Shown one piece after another: positions 34,195-47,700 of a stretch of 64,000 nucleotides of DNA (its first letter is position 1; every line of letters starts with the position of its first letter). Source of the stretch: Malachius bipustulatus (lineage: Eukaryota; Arthropoda; Insecta; Coleoptera; Melyridae); contig OU342630.1 in the NCBI GenBank assembly GCA_910589415.1, forward strand, positions 17,083,867 through 17,147,866. The letters run 5' to 3'. The position numbers and the translations under genes were made by a program. Under the pieces are notes generated by a model. It saw only the letters and a program-made list of their open reading frames with translations, made no database searches and was not told the origin of the DNA.

Positions 34195-35247
34195 CAGTAT
34201 AAAAGGTAGGAAAAATAAACAAACGCCAACCTTGATTTAACGCTTTAGTTTCTCTGATAAATTTCTTCTAGTAGGTATAACTGGTATCTCAGATAAGTAT
34301 ATGGAGCGCAACTGTATAGCAAAAATTGTAGCAAAAATCTGCCTGTTCAATAAAACTGTTGAATAAATATTTTGAAATCGTAATTGATTCCAGGTTTCTT
34401 GTGCCGTGGTCCATGGAGATTTGCGTCGAACGTTTCGTCAACAGCTGCGGTTGTGCTACAGCAGTGTTCACTGATAGTTATCAGTGAGTTATCAGACAGT
34501 CAGTTGACTGCTTGGGCGAAAAAACGCTCCTAATTATATTGTGATGACGTCATATCCCCTCCACTGACTATCTCTACCACAGCAACGGCCGATCTCTCCG
34601 ATGATGTAATGGATTCCTGAGTCAGACGATGACTCATTTCTGAGTCAAAAAGAGTCATCGTCTGATCAAATTTAAGATAGGGACAGATGTAAGTAGTTTT
34701 TCATTTATCTTAAGCCGTTTTTAAGGTGATCTTCAAAAATGGAAAATTAAAATTTTTAATAAGGTTCTTAGGAATCTAGAGTCAATTTCAACTCCAACAA
34801 GCATTCATATTGCTGATTCTCAGACAATATAAAAATGCATAATACCTATTATATACCTACAGAGGATGTCCCATTAAAAAAAATAGACAACTGAACTCAG
34901 GAATACTCTGTATAAAAAATGTTACGTCAGAAGAAAATAAATTTCATTTAAAAACAGACTAGTTTTTGTAACACAAAGCCGACAACGCATGGAAAGTTAA
35001 ATCTGAGCTGTGCCGAGTGGCGTGCCGCGTCGTCATACACACTTCGCGGCACTTGCCAAGTATTCACAAGTACTACAAGTAGTTTTGGCAAGTACCGCGT
35101 CTAGTGAGTAGCCGGCTATAAGGCACGACGAAAAATAACTTTAACATTTGAATGGGAAAAACTTAAATACATAATTATTATAAACAGAATCCAAAATGCT
35201 ACTAAAGAATCCATGAAAATTTTGTTCGGGTGTAACACAATAATTGC
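34195..35247. other. Sequence downstream of the PGRP gene; no gene recognised
   Basis: No supported reading frame. It contains the palindromic AP-1-like cluster at 34618-34664 and a short GC-rich patch at 35000-35120. Confidence 0.45.
34618..34664. promoter_or_regulatory. Cluster of three AP-1-type sites in a hairpin
   Basis: TGAGTCA (34618), TGACTCA (34630) and TGAGTCA (34641) lie within 30 bp. A 13-bp inverted repeat, CAGACGATGACTC / GAGTCATCGTCTG, spans 34623-34664. It lies about 0.6 kb beyond the 3' end of the PGRP gene. A regulatory role is only suggested by the motif. Confidence 0.4.
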
Positions 35248-35253
35248 TTTATT
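35248..35253 (-). promoter_or_regulatory. Poly(A) signal AATAAA of the PGRP gene
   Basis: On the minus strand AATAAA begins three bases after the TAA stop (35257-35259), implying a very short 3' UTR. Confidence 0.55.
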
Positions 35254-35256
35254 ATG

Positions 35257-35714
35257 TTAAGTAGGTAAAGCATTCATTATCAAATTAGAAGGATTCAACA
35301 CACTAATTTCACCCTCCCAATTATCCCAAGTCTGGATCTCCTCGTACAACTTCTTTCCAGGACTCTCCGAGCTCGTGCACTGACAGTGTCCCACCAAGGA
35401 GTAGTCCTGGCTGATGGCTCCTGTCTTGATTCCGTACGCAATCAAAGCCTTCGCTTTCCTTAAAGCGAACGGCGGTGGAAGATGGTTCGTGTAACATCCC
35501 ACAAAAGCAATCGACAGGCTGAATCGGTTGTAGGAGGCAGCGGTGGCTCCCACAGCACTCCAACCTCTACCCTCAAAAACGTTGCCATCGGCGCTTACTA
35601 GGAAGTTATATGCGATGTCGTCGAATTTTCGACTCTCGATGTGGAAGGTCTGAGTCAAGCGAACCAGGAGAGTGTTTTCTGCTTGAGTGAAGGCTTCTTC
35701 TGTTGCTGTATGAG
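35257..35714 (-). CDS. PGRP-LE: PGRP coding exon 4 (main part of PGRP domain)
   Basis: After acceptor ttttgcag it reads HTATEEAFTQAENTL, then IAYNFLVSADGNVFEGRGW, then SLSIAFVGCYTNHLPP, then LVGHCQCTSSESPGKKLY and EIQTWDNW, the ordered core of the PGRP/amidase-2 fold. The frame stays open upstream of the acceptor to 35853, but that part has no family match and is intronic. Confidence 0.95.
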
Positions 35715-38700
35715 CTGCAAAATAGTGTAAGTGAAAATCACGGTAAAGGCCTGTAAAATACGTGTGATTTTTCGAGCAAGACCCAAAGAATTTTAAATAC
35801 AATGAATGCTTTACGTTAATGTTTTTGCTATTTGTACAATGATTGCAAATCATGAATTATTGTTGAATGTTTGAATAAATAATATTTTCAAGCATTCGTC
35901 AACAATTTTAACTAATCAAAATAGGATACCAATAAAAAGTAGTGTATTTTTTTATTAAAAAATACAGTATAAGATCAATAAATAAAATATATAAGCAGTT
36001 TATCTGTTAGGAGCAGTGTGAGTTAGTTACTTGTTCAAGAATACCTACCTATGTACCTTTTGAACGGAGGTTATTAAAAAAGGTGAGAAGAGAATAAGAA
36101 TAGTGTTGGTGATGATGAATGTTGCTAAAAGAATGACAGCAAATAAATACTGTTATTATATAGTATTTTTGATGACATCCATTCTTGCTTAATTGACATA
36201 TTATGGTACCTCATTCACGAATAAGACGAGTCCAAAGACTCTCAACTATAAATCCGGACACTCTCCCCTAAATCGAACTGTAATGTTCTTATTTTAATTA
36301 AGATGATTATTAATATATGTTTTATTATTTAAACTAGGTAAATTACATAAATAAAAGGTAACACTTTACGAGCATGACGTTGGGTTGGAACTGTGTTTTA
36401 GAACTGACAAAAATGGCGTTATTGCCAAGGTTACCAAATCACGTCACACGCCCCTTTTAACAGAGTACATTATTATGGTATTGTTTACAATAATTAATGT
36501 TAATATTAAACAAAGTAAAATAAATTTTTACCAGCAAAAAGATAATTAAATGCATACTAAATTAAACATGCAGAAAAACAAATTATTATTCAAAGATCAA
36601 ACTTCTTAGGAGGTTTACTTATTCTACCACTTCGCTTGTGTAAACACATTTTTCAGTTTTTTCTGTTTCTTTGGTTTCTGTTTCTTGATCTTTTTTTACT
36701 TCTCGTTCTCTTTCAATAACTCTTCTTTCCTCTCTAATAGGAGATTCATGCTTTATCCGAGTTTTAGTTTCTTGCTCGTTTTCTTGTTTCTCATTCTCAT
36801 CTTCCTCAAACTCTGTTTTATACGGTCTTATATGCATTCTGTTTCGTCTATAGTTGGTGTCATTTACTTGAACAGTATAGTCTCTTGGTCTGTTTATATT
36901 TACTACATGACCCGGTTTCCAGTTTCGAACACCATCTTGAACTAACACTTTTTGACCTTTTGCAAGTTCGGGTAAAGGTTTTGTTGTTTTATTATATCGG
37001 CACTGTTGTTTACTTTGTTTTGATCTAAGTTTTTCCTTGATTCCCTTTGTTGAATATTTTGGTTTTAATATTTCTTTATTTACAGGAAGCGTAGTTCTCA
37101 GGCATCTACCCATTAGTAAAATAGAAGGAGCTGGAAGGTCTTGTTTTGGTGTTGTATTGTAGTTCAATACAGCAAGAAATGGATCTTCTTTATCTCTATA
37201 CGCCTTGACAAACAATCCTTTCACCGTCTGTATGGTCCTTTCGACCATTCCGTTGCTCTTTGGATATAGTGGGCTTGATGTTGTTAAATTAATATCATAT
37301 TTCCTTGAGAAATTTTGAAATTCTCGCGAGTTAAAGGGTGGACCATTATCTGAAAATATTTCCAATGGAAGGCCATATAACGTAAATACATTTTTCAAGG
37401 ATGATATAACAGTCGATGCATTTTTGCTCGCCAGTTTGTTTACTATGGTAAACTTGCTAAAATAATCTACAATGACTATATAATCAGCCATTTCTACATG
37501 CATAAAATCAACTCCAATTTTCTCCCACGGTAAGTCAGGTGGTTTATGACTTTTTAATGGTTCTTTTTGATTACTTTTGGAGTACATTTGGCAAACGGAA
37601 CAATTAAGTACCAATTTCTCAATATCGAAAGTAATTCCAGGATAATACACAGCCTGTTGTGCTCTCTTCTTACAGGATACTACTCCTTGGTGTGATTGAT
37701 GGATAAGATTTAAAAATTCATCTTTTAAGGCCTCTGGGACTACTAATCTTTTTTGATAGAAGATGATATTCTTATGAATGAAGATTTCGTTGCGAATATG
37801 CCAATACTTCTTAACTGAAGGTGGACTGACACTGCTTTTGTGCTGTGGCCAACCATTAAGTGTATAATACTTAACCTTCTCCAGTGTTTCATCTTCTTCG
37901 ATCGCTTGTAGGAGTCTTTTCTCATTTTCAGTTGAGGTCGAGATTACTGAAAATACACGTAGATTATCATCCAAATAATTGGTATTCATTGTGTCTTTTG
38001 TAGGACTTCTGCTTAATGTATCCGGCACCTGTAAGTTTTTTCCAGGTACGTATTCAAGTTCAAATTGATATCGTAACAATTTCAAAGTTAATCTTTGTAT
38101 TCTTGGTGACATATCATCAATTGGTTTCTTTAATAGACCAATCAGAGGTCTGTGGTCTGTTTCAAGTTTGAATCTTCTACCATATAGGTAATAGTGGAAA
38201 CGTTCGCAGCCAAACACCAATGCCAACAATTCTTTATCAATATGGTTGTAACGCTGCTGAGTCTGTGTAAGAGAAATTGAAGCAAACTCCACCGGTTTAT
38301 TCTCTTGAGCTATGACAGCACCAATGCCATATGGACTCGCATCAACAGACAGAGTTACTTGTTTTTCAGGATTGAAATAGGTTAACGTTACATCTGCAGC
38401 AAGCAATTCTTTGATATGTTTAAAGCTGTTTTCTTCAGTTTGTGTCCATATCCACTCTACCTTCTCACTAAGTAATTTTCTCAATTGACTCGTCGCTTGT
38501 GATAAGTTAGGTATAAACTTAGCTAAATATACTACCATACCTAAAAATCGTTGAAGTTCCTTTTTATCTTTTGGAGATGACATGTTTCTAATTGCTACTA
38601 CTTTATTTTTATCCGGTGAAACACCATTGCCGCTAATTTCATGTCCAAGGAACTTGATTTTAGGTACACAAAATTTGGACTTTTCCAAATTTAAGGTCAT

Positions 38701-41700
38701 GCCACTCTTTCTGATTTTCTCCAATACTAGGCTTATCCTTTGATGATGTTCTTCAATGGTACTTCCATAAACTAAAATGTCATCGAAGTATGCTATTACC
38801 CCAGGAAGACCACTCAACATCTCATGTATAAAATGTTGAAATATTTCAGGTGCAGAAGTAAGCCCGTATGGCAATCTCAAATAGCGATACCTTCCAAAGC
38901 TTGTTGCTATCGTACATAGTAGGGAACTTTCTTTTTCCAATGGAATCTGTAGAAATGCCGAAGATGCATCTAGTAAGCTGAAAACCTTGGCTCCAGATAA
39001 TTGTGAAAATAAACAATCATACGTTGGTATTTGAAAAAACTCCCTCTTCACATATTTATTAAGGTTACGAGGATCCATGCAAATTCGGATGTCACCGTTG
39101 CTTTTGGGGACCACCACTATAGGATTGACCCAGTCTGTTGGTTCAGTTACAGGCACCAAAATTTTTTGTGATACCAACTCATCAAGTTTTTTTTTGACTC
39201 TGTCCCGCAAAGATATTGGTATTTTTCGGGCGGCACATACGCTCGGTTCAGCATTTGGTTTCAGAGTAATCTTCCACTCTATTGTCTCTGTTTATTATTT
39301 CAGTCACTATTTTAGTTTTAATTATGTTGAAATGTTCTGCCGCACTTAAACCTAAAATGGATTTAGGCATACTTTCGTTTAAAATATAGAATAGAAGTTT
39401 GTTCCTTTTACCGTTATATGAGCACCACAAATAAATTTGTCCAAGTATATTTATTTTATGTCCCGAGTATGAAGACAAAGACGATGCTACATTTGAAAGT
39501 TTCTCCACACTAATTTTAAGAGAATCAAAATCATCACGGTTTAAAATGTTGACATCACTTCCAGTGTCTATTTTCAAGTTTATTAGACAGTCATTAATTT
39601 TGATTAGTTCAAACCACTCTATTGATCTTACAACAGTATTGTTTACTGTCCAAACCACTTTTTGATTATTAAAATTACTATCACTGCCTTCTGTACTAGA
39701 GTCAGTATCACTGTTCAATTCATCTTGCATAATTTCATGCACATTAGATTTTTTAGGGCACATTTTCCGATAATGTCCCTGTAGTTTGCCACCAGAGCAA
39801 ATTCGATAATAAGCTGGACACTTTCCTTTAACATGTTGCAAGTCACACCTCTTGCACTTGTAAGCAAGATTAGTTAATTTATTTTGGTGTCTAGTGGAAC
39901 GCCAATTATCACTTGTACGATCAACAGTTTCACTATATTTATTTGGTTTGCTAGTTGAAGCACTAACACTATTTTTAGAGAAATGTCCTCTACTTTGTTT
40001 ATAATTATTAATTGTACTCCCATTAGACTGATTTATTTCTTTTTGAGTTACTACACTACTTTCCATTGATCTAACAATATCAATTGCTTCATTCAATTTT
40101 AAATCAGAATGTTGAAGTAGTTTTTCTTGTATTCGTGTATCACGAATACCTAATACAATTCGGTCACGTATTAGCACGTCTTTTTCTTTAAATTCGCAAG
40201 TTGAGGCTAACTGTCTTAGCGCTGTTATAAATTGATCAACTGTTTCATTAGGAAGCTGATCCCTTTTAAAAAATTTAAAATGTTCATACACCAAATTTTT
40301 CATGGGGTCACAATACTTTTGAAATTTATCCAAGACAACATTTAATTTTGTTTTGTCTTCATCTTCTCCATACTCAAAAGTATTATAAACTTGTAATCCT
40401 TCAGTACCAATTTGGTTCAGCAAAATGGCGATTTTCACATCATCATTTTTCTCTACCTTACCACTTGCCAGCAGGTAAAGTTCAAATTTTTGTCTCCACA
40501 GCTTCCAATTACTTGCTATATTCCCTTGAAACGAGAATTTTTCAGGAGATATGTATTGCTCAGACATTATTCTTGTTTATTCTTTAATATTAATTAATCA
40601 GAATCAGAATAACCACTATTGCTTGTTTGAGTTCCTCCAGCGAAAATTATTAAAACTCATGCTTCTGGTTCATTTTCGCTTGCTCTCCCATACACACAGA
40701 ATGATTGTTCTCGTCCTTGTTGTCGCGATATTTTCATCACGCACTCTCAGCACACGTATTATTACGGGTTGTTTACGTTTGCTTTACCTTTTTACACCGA
40801 TTATTTAGTAATTTCACTTTTACCAGCTGCCACCATGTAATGTTCTTATTTTAATTAAGATGATTATTAATATATGTTTTATTATTTAAACTAGGTAAAT
40901 TACATAAATAAAAGGTAACACTTTACGAGCATGACGTTGGGTTGGAACTGTGTTTTAGAACTGACAAAAATGGCGTTATTGCCAAGGTTACCAAATCACA
41001 TACGACAAGTTTTACAGCGCCATCATGCGGTAGTGGGTATCACTTATTATTGTTAATAAACATATTGCAGACTTTGTTATTTATTGTTGTACTAATTCCC
41101 AATAGTAATGTCATCGAGTTTTTATTTCAGTGTTGATATTTAAAACTTACGCCATGTTGCAGCAAATAAACCTCTTCGTGTCACTCACATCCGTTTGGCC
41201 AAGCTGCTGTAGTTGTCGTCGATCAACACAATGCATAAAATATTGAAGTGTCTGGTATTGTAGTTGAGCGTATTTGGCGACTCTATAGATTTGTTGTTAT
41301 TAGCCAGAGACTTGTTATTAAGTTGAAGGCAATAATGATCTTCGCCATGAGGAAATATAGTTTTTTCACATTATTTTGAACACATTTAAACGGTAACTAT
41401 ATGTCTCAAACTGCACATTTAAAAAAAATGATTTGGGGCTGCAAGTTATTCCCATCGGGATCCTTCCTTGGTGACGGATAGGGGAACGACTTCCTTTATG
41501 GATGTTACCGGGAAAATCAAATACCCAAATACCCGCGGATGACCAAAACTAGCAAACCAGATGGTAGAGGACATACATAAACCTACAGAGCCTCACCCTG
41601 GGCTTCTCTTGCTGCTTAAGCGATGTGAAGTTGCTTTGAAGAGCTGACATTTCGTTTCTGTGTCAGGGATTCTGGTCCATAGAGTGAGAAAGAACAATAT

Positions 41701-44700
41701 GTATGGATTCCGTTCCCTGGGTTTAAATTTCATGCAAGAATTGTAACGTAACATCTTTCGAATGGGAAAAATTTAAAGTTGACTTTTATAATGTTAATAA
41801 AGGTTTAGACACGAATATAAATTCAGTTTAAGTACATCAACATTGCAGACAAATCAACCTCACATCCTCGCACTGTGTGAAACAAAACTTCAAGTGCTCT
41901 CAAACACAGTAGGTAGGTGCATTATTTCTATCCAGGATACTTTTACTCCCGATTCAGATGTAACTTCGGAATTGGCGTGTTTGTCAGAAGTGACCTCTCT
42001 TATCAACGTAAGGAAGACTTGGAGCTTCATGACTTTGATGTCATTAGGCTTACGTTAACAGAACTTCAAACGACTATATAGATGTATTTTGTCGGTTATA
42101 CCGACTTCCAAGCGGTAAGCAGTATACGGCACTTTGTCCCTGACAAAGACTGTTAAGATTTCTTACAGATGACTAGGTACCCTAAAGCCGAGATAGCTAT
42201 CTTAAGAGACATCAATGTACAAAACCCTAACTAACTTAAAAACTTTAATCTTAATGCCAAAGAAATCCGTAAAGCGGAATCGTTTGCGATTAGCTGTAGT
42301 TTTACCATGCCTTGTTTGACGATTCAACTCACATTCCCGACCACGAGGGAGAATTTACTAATTTTCTGGATATCTTTTTGACCACGAACCCTCAAATATG
42401 CCTATACTATCACGGTGAAAGCTTCATTGGGTTCCTCAGACCACAAACTCATCTCAACATCATCTGTCTGCCAATTAGGTTCAAAGAAGCAAGTAAACTG
42501 CAATTTTGGCAAGTAAACTGTAAATTTGGCACTATAGATCGGCCAAATGATTAGAACTCAGGGTACATTATGGAGCTTTTGGCGGAGCATGTGTTTCGCC
42601 TATAATGATCCATCTATTTGTTCATCTTGACTGTCATGAAAGCTTAAATTACTTTTTCAAAAAACAGCTCTCAAACAGAAAACCTAGGTTCAATCAAAGA
42701 TCCAAGGAAGTTGTGGCATCCAAACAACTTGCTTTTCAACAGTAAAAGCCTCGACGGCACAAATCACCACAATTTCATCCTTGCTCGAAACAGATGCAAA
42801 GTAAATGATAGATAAAACCAAAAGGAAACTCACATTCAAAGAACTAGGAACAGACTTCTCTTCTGCCTTAACGATTCGAAATTTTTTTAATCGGTCACTA
42901 AGGCAGTAGGCCAGAACTTCCCCATATCCACGATTCCACCACTTACATGAATAAACAAGACTATTACATCCACGGCTATTGAGAAGGCAAACCTGTTGGC
43001 GGTAGTATTTTCTTCATACTCTTCCGTCGATTGGAGAGTGACATCCGACCTTGCGTCATCGCGGATTCTAATTAAAAAAATCAGGAATATTTTGTATTTG
43101 GGTCAGTAAGGAACGCCCATGCTGACCACGCAAATCCTAAGTCCTGTAGGTACCTACCTCAATCAATTATTGAAAATTTATTTTACTTTAAAAGGGCAAC
43201 GCAGTTCTTAAAGGGGAATTGGTTTTCACACAATTTAGTTTAAACCTAGTGAATGTTAGTCAAATCATCCTGATAAATGTGATTTTACAAGAATTGAGAT
43301 AATCCACTGCAGGTAATCCGAGAAAAATAAAAAAGTCAGCACAAGACAGAAAGGTTACTGAGATTTTGCGGCGAAGACAAACTATGACGAAGGTCAACTA
43401 TTAATATGTGGCTCCGTAAAAAACAAACAATTCAAGGCCATAGAAAAGGTAACAAGCCTAATAATTTGGAAAGTGAAGATCTATGCAAAAAACGTCGAAA
43501 CAGGTCGATTTTGTTATCGAGGGGGACATATTTGCGTGACAAATTTAACTACCCAAGTTAACCCCCTTTGCAGGGGTAGCTACCCCTTTGCTTACCATCA
43601 TAGGGAACAGATATCGAGTGATATAAGTACATCATTTGAACGCTACTTAAATTCTCTTTACAACGATATCCAACATTTTGGGTTTCGCTTACATACAGGG
43701 TGGCCCAACGAAAACGTAAGTCGCCCTTATGACTTGGAAACTGAAGATGTACGCGAAAAACGAAAGATAATTCAAGTAGCTTTCAAATGATGTATCACTC
43801 GATATCTGTTCCCTGTGATGATAAGCAATGGGGTAGCTACCCCTGCCAAGGGGGTCAATTTGGGTAGTTAAAATTTTCACGCAAATATGTCCCCCTCGAT
43901 AACAAAATCGACCGGTTTCGGCGTTTTTTGCATAGATCTTCACTTTCCAAATTATTAGGCTTGTTACCTTTTCGATGGCCCACCCTGTATAATAATACAC
44001 ATGAATATACCAGCTCATTGAAGTTGGTCTCTGTGGGCCAAATGATAGATTTTGAAACACACCTGCAACTTTTAAACACTTGATGGAGTGAGTGTTGATA
44101 TTGATAATGATAATGAGGGTGTCAGATGCGCTGCGACCTATTACAGATCTATTGTGCCCCCTCTTCTCTGCTTCTTTGAAGTATATTCCCTTCATTGAAG
44201 CAGCCTCTCCAACTCCGCTTCCCTTAGGAATTTCAGGATTTGAAGGGGATCAAGGCCGGGCAAAGCCCCCCCGTTGAGCTAGTGTTGGCCCAGAACATCG
44301 TTTTTTTCACGTTCTAGTGCTTCGCAGTTCATCAATAGGTGACGAAGCGTCTCGTTTTCTTCCCTGCAGAGTCTGCAAACGCCATCTTTTTCTATACCAA
44401 GTTTCCTCAGGTGTTCATTGAGCTTGCAATGACCTGTTAGGAATCCTGTTAGCATTCTGAGACTTCCTTTGTTGAGGGTCGGGAGTTTTCTTGACCTTTC
44501 TCGGTTAAAGTTCCCGAGGAGCTCTTTGGATTGTCTCAATCCTGAGACGCTATTCCAATGGATTTCTCTCAGTTTTTCTTCTTCCTTCCGAAGTTCTGCC
44601 TTGAAGAACGTGTCTTCGAGGCTACAGAATGGTTCGGGTCCTATATATGAAGGGTGTCGATGCTCCTTTTCTTGCCAATGAGTGGGCACGTTCGTTTTTC

Positions 44701-47700
44701 TCAATCCCAGTGTGTCCTGGTATCCATTTGAGGTGGATTTTGTTCTCTCTGCCTAGTTTATTGAGTTTTTGTAGGCAGTTCCATGCCATTTTTGAGCTGA
44801 TAGGAGAGCTCAGCGTCTTTATGGCTGCTTGACTGTCTGTCAGTATTGCTATTTCCCTACTTTTATAGTTTCTGTCGAGGTTTATTTGGGCGCATACTCT
44901 TATTGCGTACAGTTCGGCTTGAAGTATGCTTGGGGATGTTCCCATTGGCTCGGAGTAGTTAGTTGGTGCCTATCCCATTTGTTTATTTTTATCGCTAATG
45001 TTCCGATTTTCATATCAGTAAAAAGTGCACAATTTCGACTCACAAGCTGTTTTCTCAGAAATTCCCTTATTTAAGGTTACAAATTGATTACATTACCATA
45101 TTGGCAATTAAATGAAGTATCAAAAAATGGAATAAAAAATAAGGGTTGCTGTTTAAAAATAATGCCGATGACGTCACCACTTTTTCGCGCATCACCCTGT
45201 ATACCCCAATATTATGTCAAAAGTTGAACAACTCAAAAACAAAATCGACCTGTTTTTTTATTTTTTCAAAAAACAGCGCTTTTCGGTTTATCGAATTCAT
45301 TCCTTACTTTTCTCGCGCACTGTATAACTCAAACGCAATACACGATCAGTTCTTCCCTAAAAATATACTCATACCATATAAATTTTAATGTGATAGCTTT
45401 AAAATTGCGACCTGTATTTTGTTTACAATGTTGAAAAATTTGTGATTGAAACAAAAAATTGAACAGTTCATTGTGGAAAAAGAAATCAACCTCGAAATGA
45501 ACAATAATATACTTTTCCAATAGACTTATTAGATACCGACCTCAATTATTATTCTTCTTCACATCACATCATCAATCTCAATTTCAATCAGTGGTAAACT
45601 TGTACGCAGTATATACCTTAATGACATGCTAATATTTCAGGATAATGAAATTCCTTTGGGCCATTTTATGGAGAAAAGTTAATACTGTATGTCCACAACG
45701 GCTTAAATTTTCTGCTAAAGCGGGTGTTGATTTTTTCTTTTTTAATAGGTTTTCTTATTATATGCGAAAGTAGTTTAGATATTTTTTTTCAATTTAGGTA
45801 GGTACCTATGTGTCATTAGGATATAAAATCACATTCTTTAACTGTATACATATAAAATACGCTAATATAACTCATCGTTCAATAAGTCCCGGGATTAACT
45901 ATGAAAACAACATTTTACCGGCAAAATTCTGTATTATTCATCAAAATAATCTCCTTCAAGTGTAATACAATCATTCCAACGCTTCTCTAACTTTTCAATG
46001 CCATGTTTGTAGAACGATTTTGTCTTTTGACTCAAAATGAGCCTCAGTAGCAGCGATCACCTCCTCATTCGAGCCAAATCTTTTTCCCTGGAGCATCTTT
46101 TTGAGATCCGCGAAGAGCCAGTAGTCGCTGGGGGCCAGATCCGGCGAGTACAGAGGATGGGGAAGCAGTTGGAAGCCCAATTCATTGAATTTGGTCATCG
46201 TTTTGATTGACTTGTGGCACGGTGCGTTGTCTTGATGAAAGATGACTTTCTTCTTCTTCATGTGTGGGCGTTTTTTTGCTATTTTGGCCTTCAAACGATC
46301 CAATAACACCGTGTAGTAGTCGCTATTGATGGTTTTTCCTTTTTCGAGGTAGTCAATGAAAATTATACCATTCGCATCCCAGAATACGGACGCCATCACT
46401 TTGCCGGCCGACTGTTGTGTTTTTGGACGCTTCGGGCGGCTTTCACCGGTCGTACGCCATTCAGCTGACTGCCGACGTGACTCCGGAGTGAAATAGTGAA
46501 TCCATGTTTCGTCCACTGTCACATATCGACGCAAAAAATCCTGTTTATTGCGACTAAACAGTGCCAAACAGCTCTCCGAATCATTGATACGTTGTTGCTT
46601 TTGTTCCATTGTGAGCAAACGCGGCACCCATTTGGAAAAAACCTTTTTTATAGCCAATTTTTGGTGCAAAATAGTAAATGCACTACCAGTTGATATATTC
46701 ACCATCTTAGCTATCTCGCGCACTTTCATTTTGCGGTCACCCAACACGATTTTCAATACTTGCTTGGTGTTTTCGGGAGTTACTGCCTCATTTGGCCGAC
46801 CCGAACGTTCCGCATCATTTGTATCAGCACGACCGCGTTTGAAGTCAGCATACCACCGACAAATGGTTGTTTTCGACGGAGTAGAGTCCGGATAACGTTT
46901 TTCAAGCCATTGCTGAGCTTGAACAGTATTTTTTCCCATTAGAAAACAATGTTTTATCAACACACGAAACTCGTTTTGGTCCATTTTTTCACGATTTCTC
47001 TATAGCTTTCTTGGTTATGCTTCGAATTACATCATAGACCAATGCCCGTATTCACAAACGATAATTTCCTAAATAATTACGTAATCAATTATATCCATCT
47101 CACTCTATTGAAAAAAAAACTGCATATCTCCATCTCACTCATTTAATTAATTACGTAATTATTTAGGAAATTATCGTTTGTGAATACGGGCACTAGAATA
47201 TAATGGACTGATAGTTGTCAATGCTTTACTGTACTAAGTTTGTTGCCAGTGTAAGGTAGGCAACCAACATTTCTTGTAAGGGCAAAAACTACTAAATAAT
47301 ATGGAGAAATAATACGAAATTCAAATTTTTTGTTTTTATTACACATATTTTATAGGAAGAACATGGTTATTTTTAAAGATTAAGAAAATAAATGTATAAA
47401 AATTATAATAACACTTTATTATTTGTTTTTATAGGGTAATTCTAATAGAATAATAGAATAACTATTTATTACAATTATACAGAGATAAAATGTTTCACTT
47501 ACCTATGAAAAGATATATCTGTTAATTTTGATACACGATTTACACAATTATAAGCTGCACAAGACTGAACCATTATTAATATTAAATTTTAAATCGACAG
47601 AGAAGATATTTAAAGTAAATATAAATATGCTTAACCAGTATGGATATTAAAAGGAGATCTATTTGTTATACACCTACAATTTCCATACAAGGCCAATAAT

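Larger units (their letters stand above)
36279..40998 (-). mobile_element. Ty3/gypsy-type LTR retrotransposon in PGRP intron 3
   Basis: Two 163-bp LTRs with near-identical sequence (36279-36441 and 40836-40998; TG...CA) enclose gag-protease and pol on the minus strand. The primer site TGGTGGCAGCTGGTAAAA directly follows the 5' LTR (just below 40836), and a purine-rich AAAAGGGG tract precedes the 3' LTR. No clear target duplication: the flanks are cgaac and catac. It lies in the same orientation as the host gene. Total 4,720 bp, with no env-like frame. Confidence 0.93.

Noticed and set aside
41843..42058. Small host gene with an ILALCETKL motif
   Set aside because: The motif is the LINE endonuclease signature and the neighbouring frames continue the same domain with stops.
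46548..46895. 115-codon plus-strand frame
   Set aside because: Antisense shadow of the mariner transposase.
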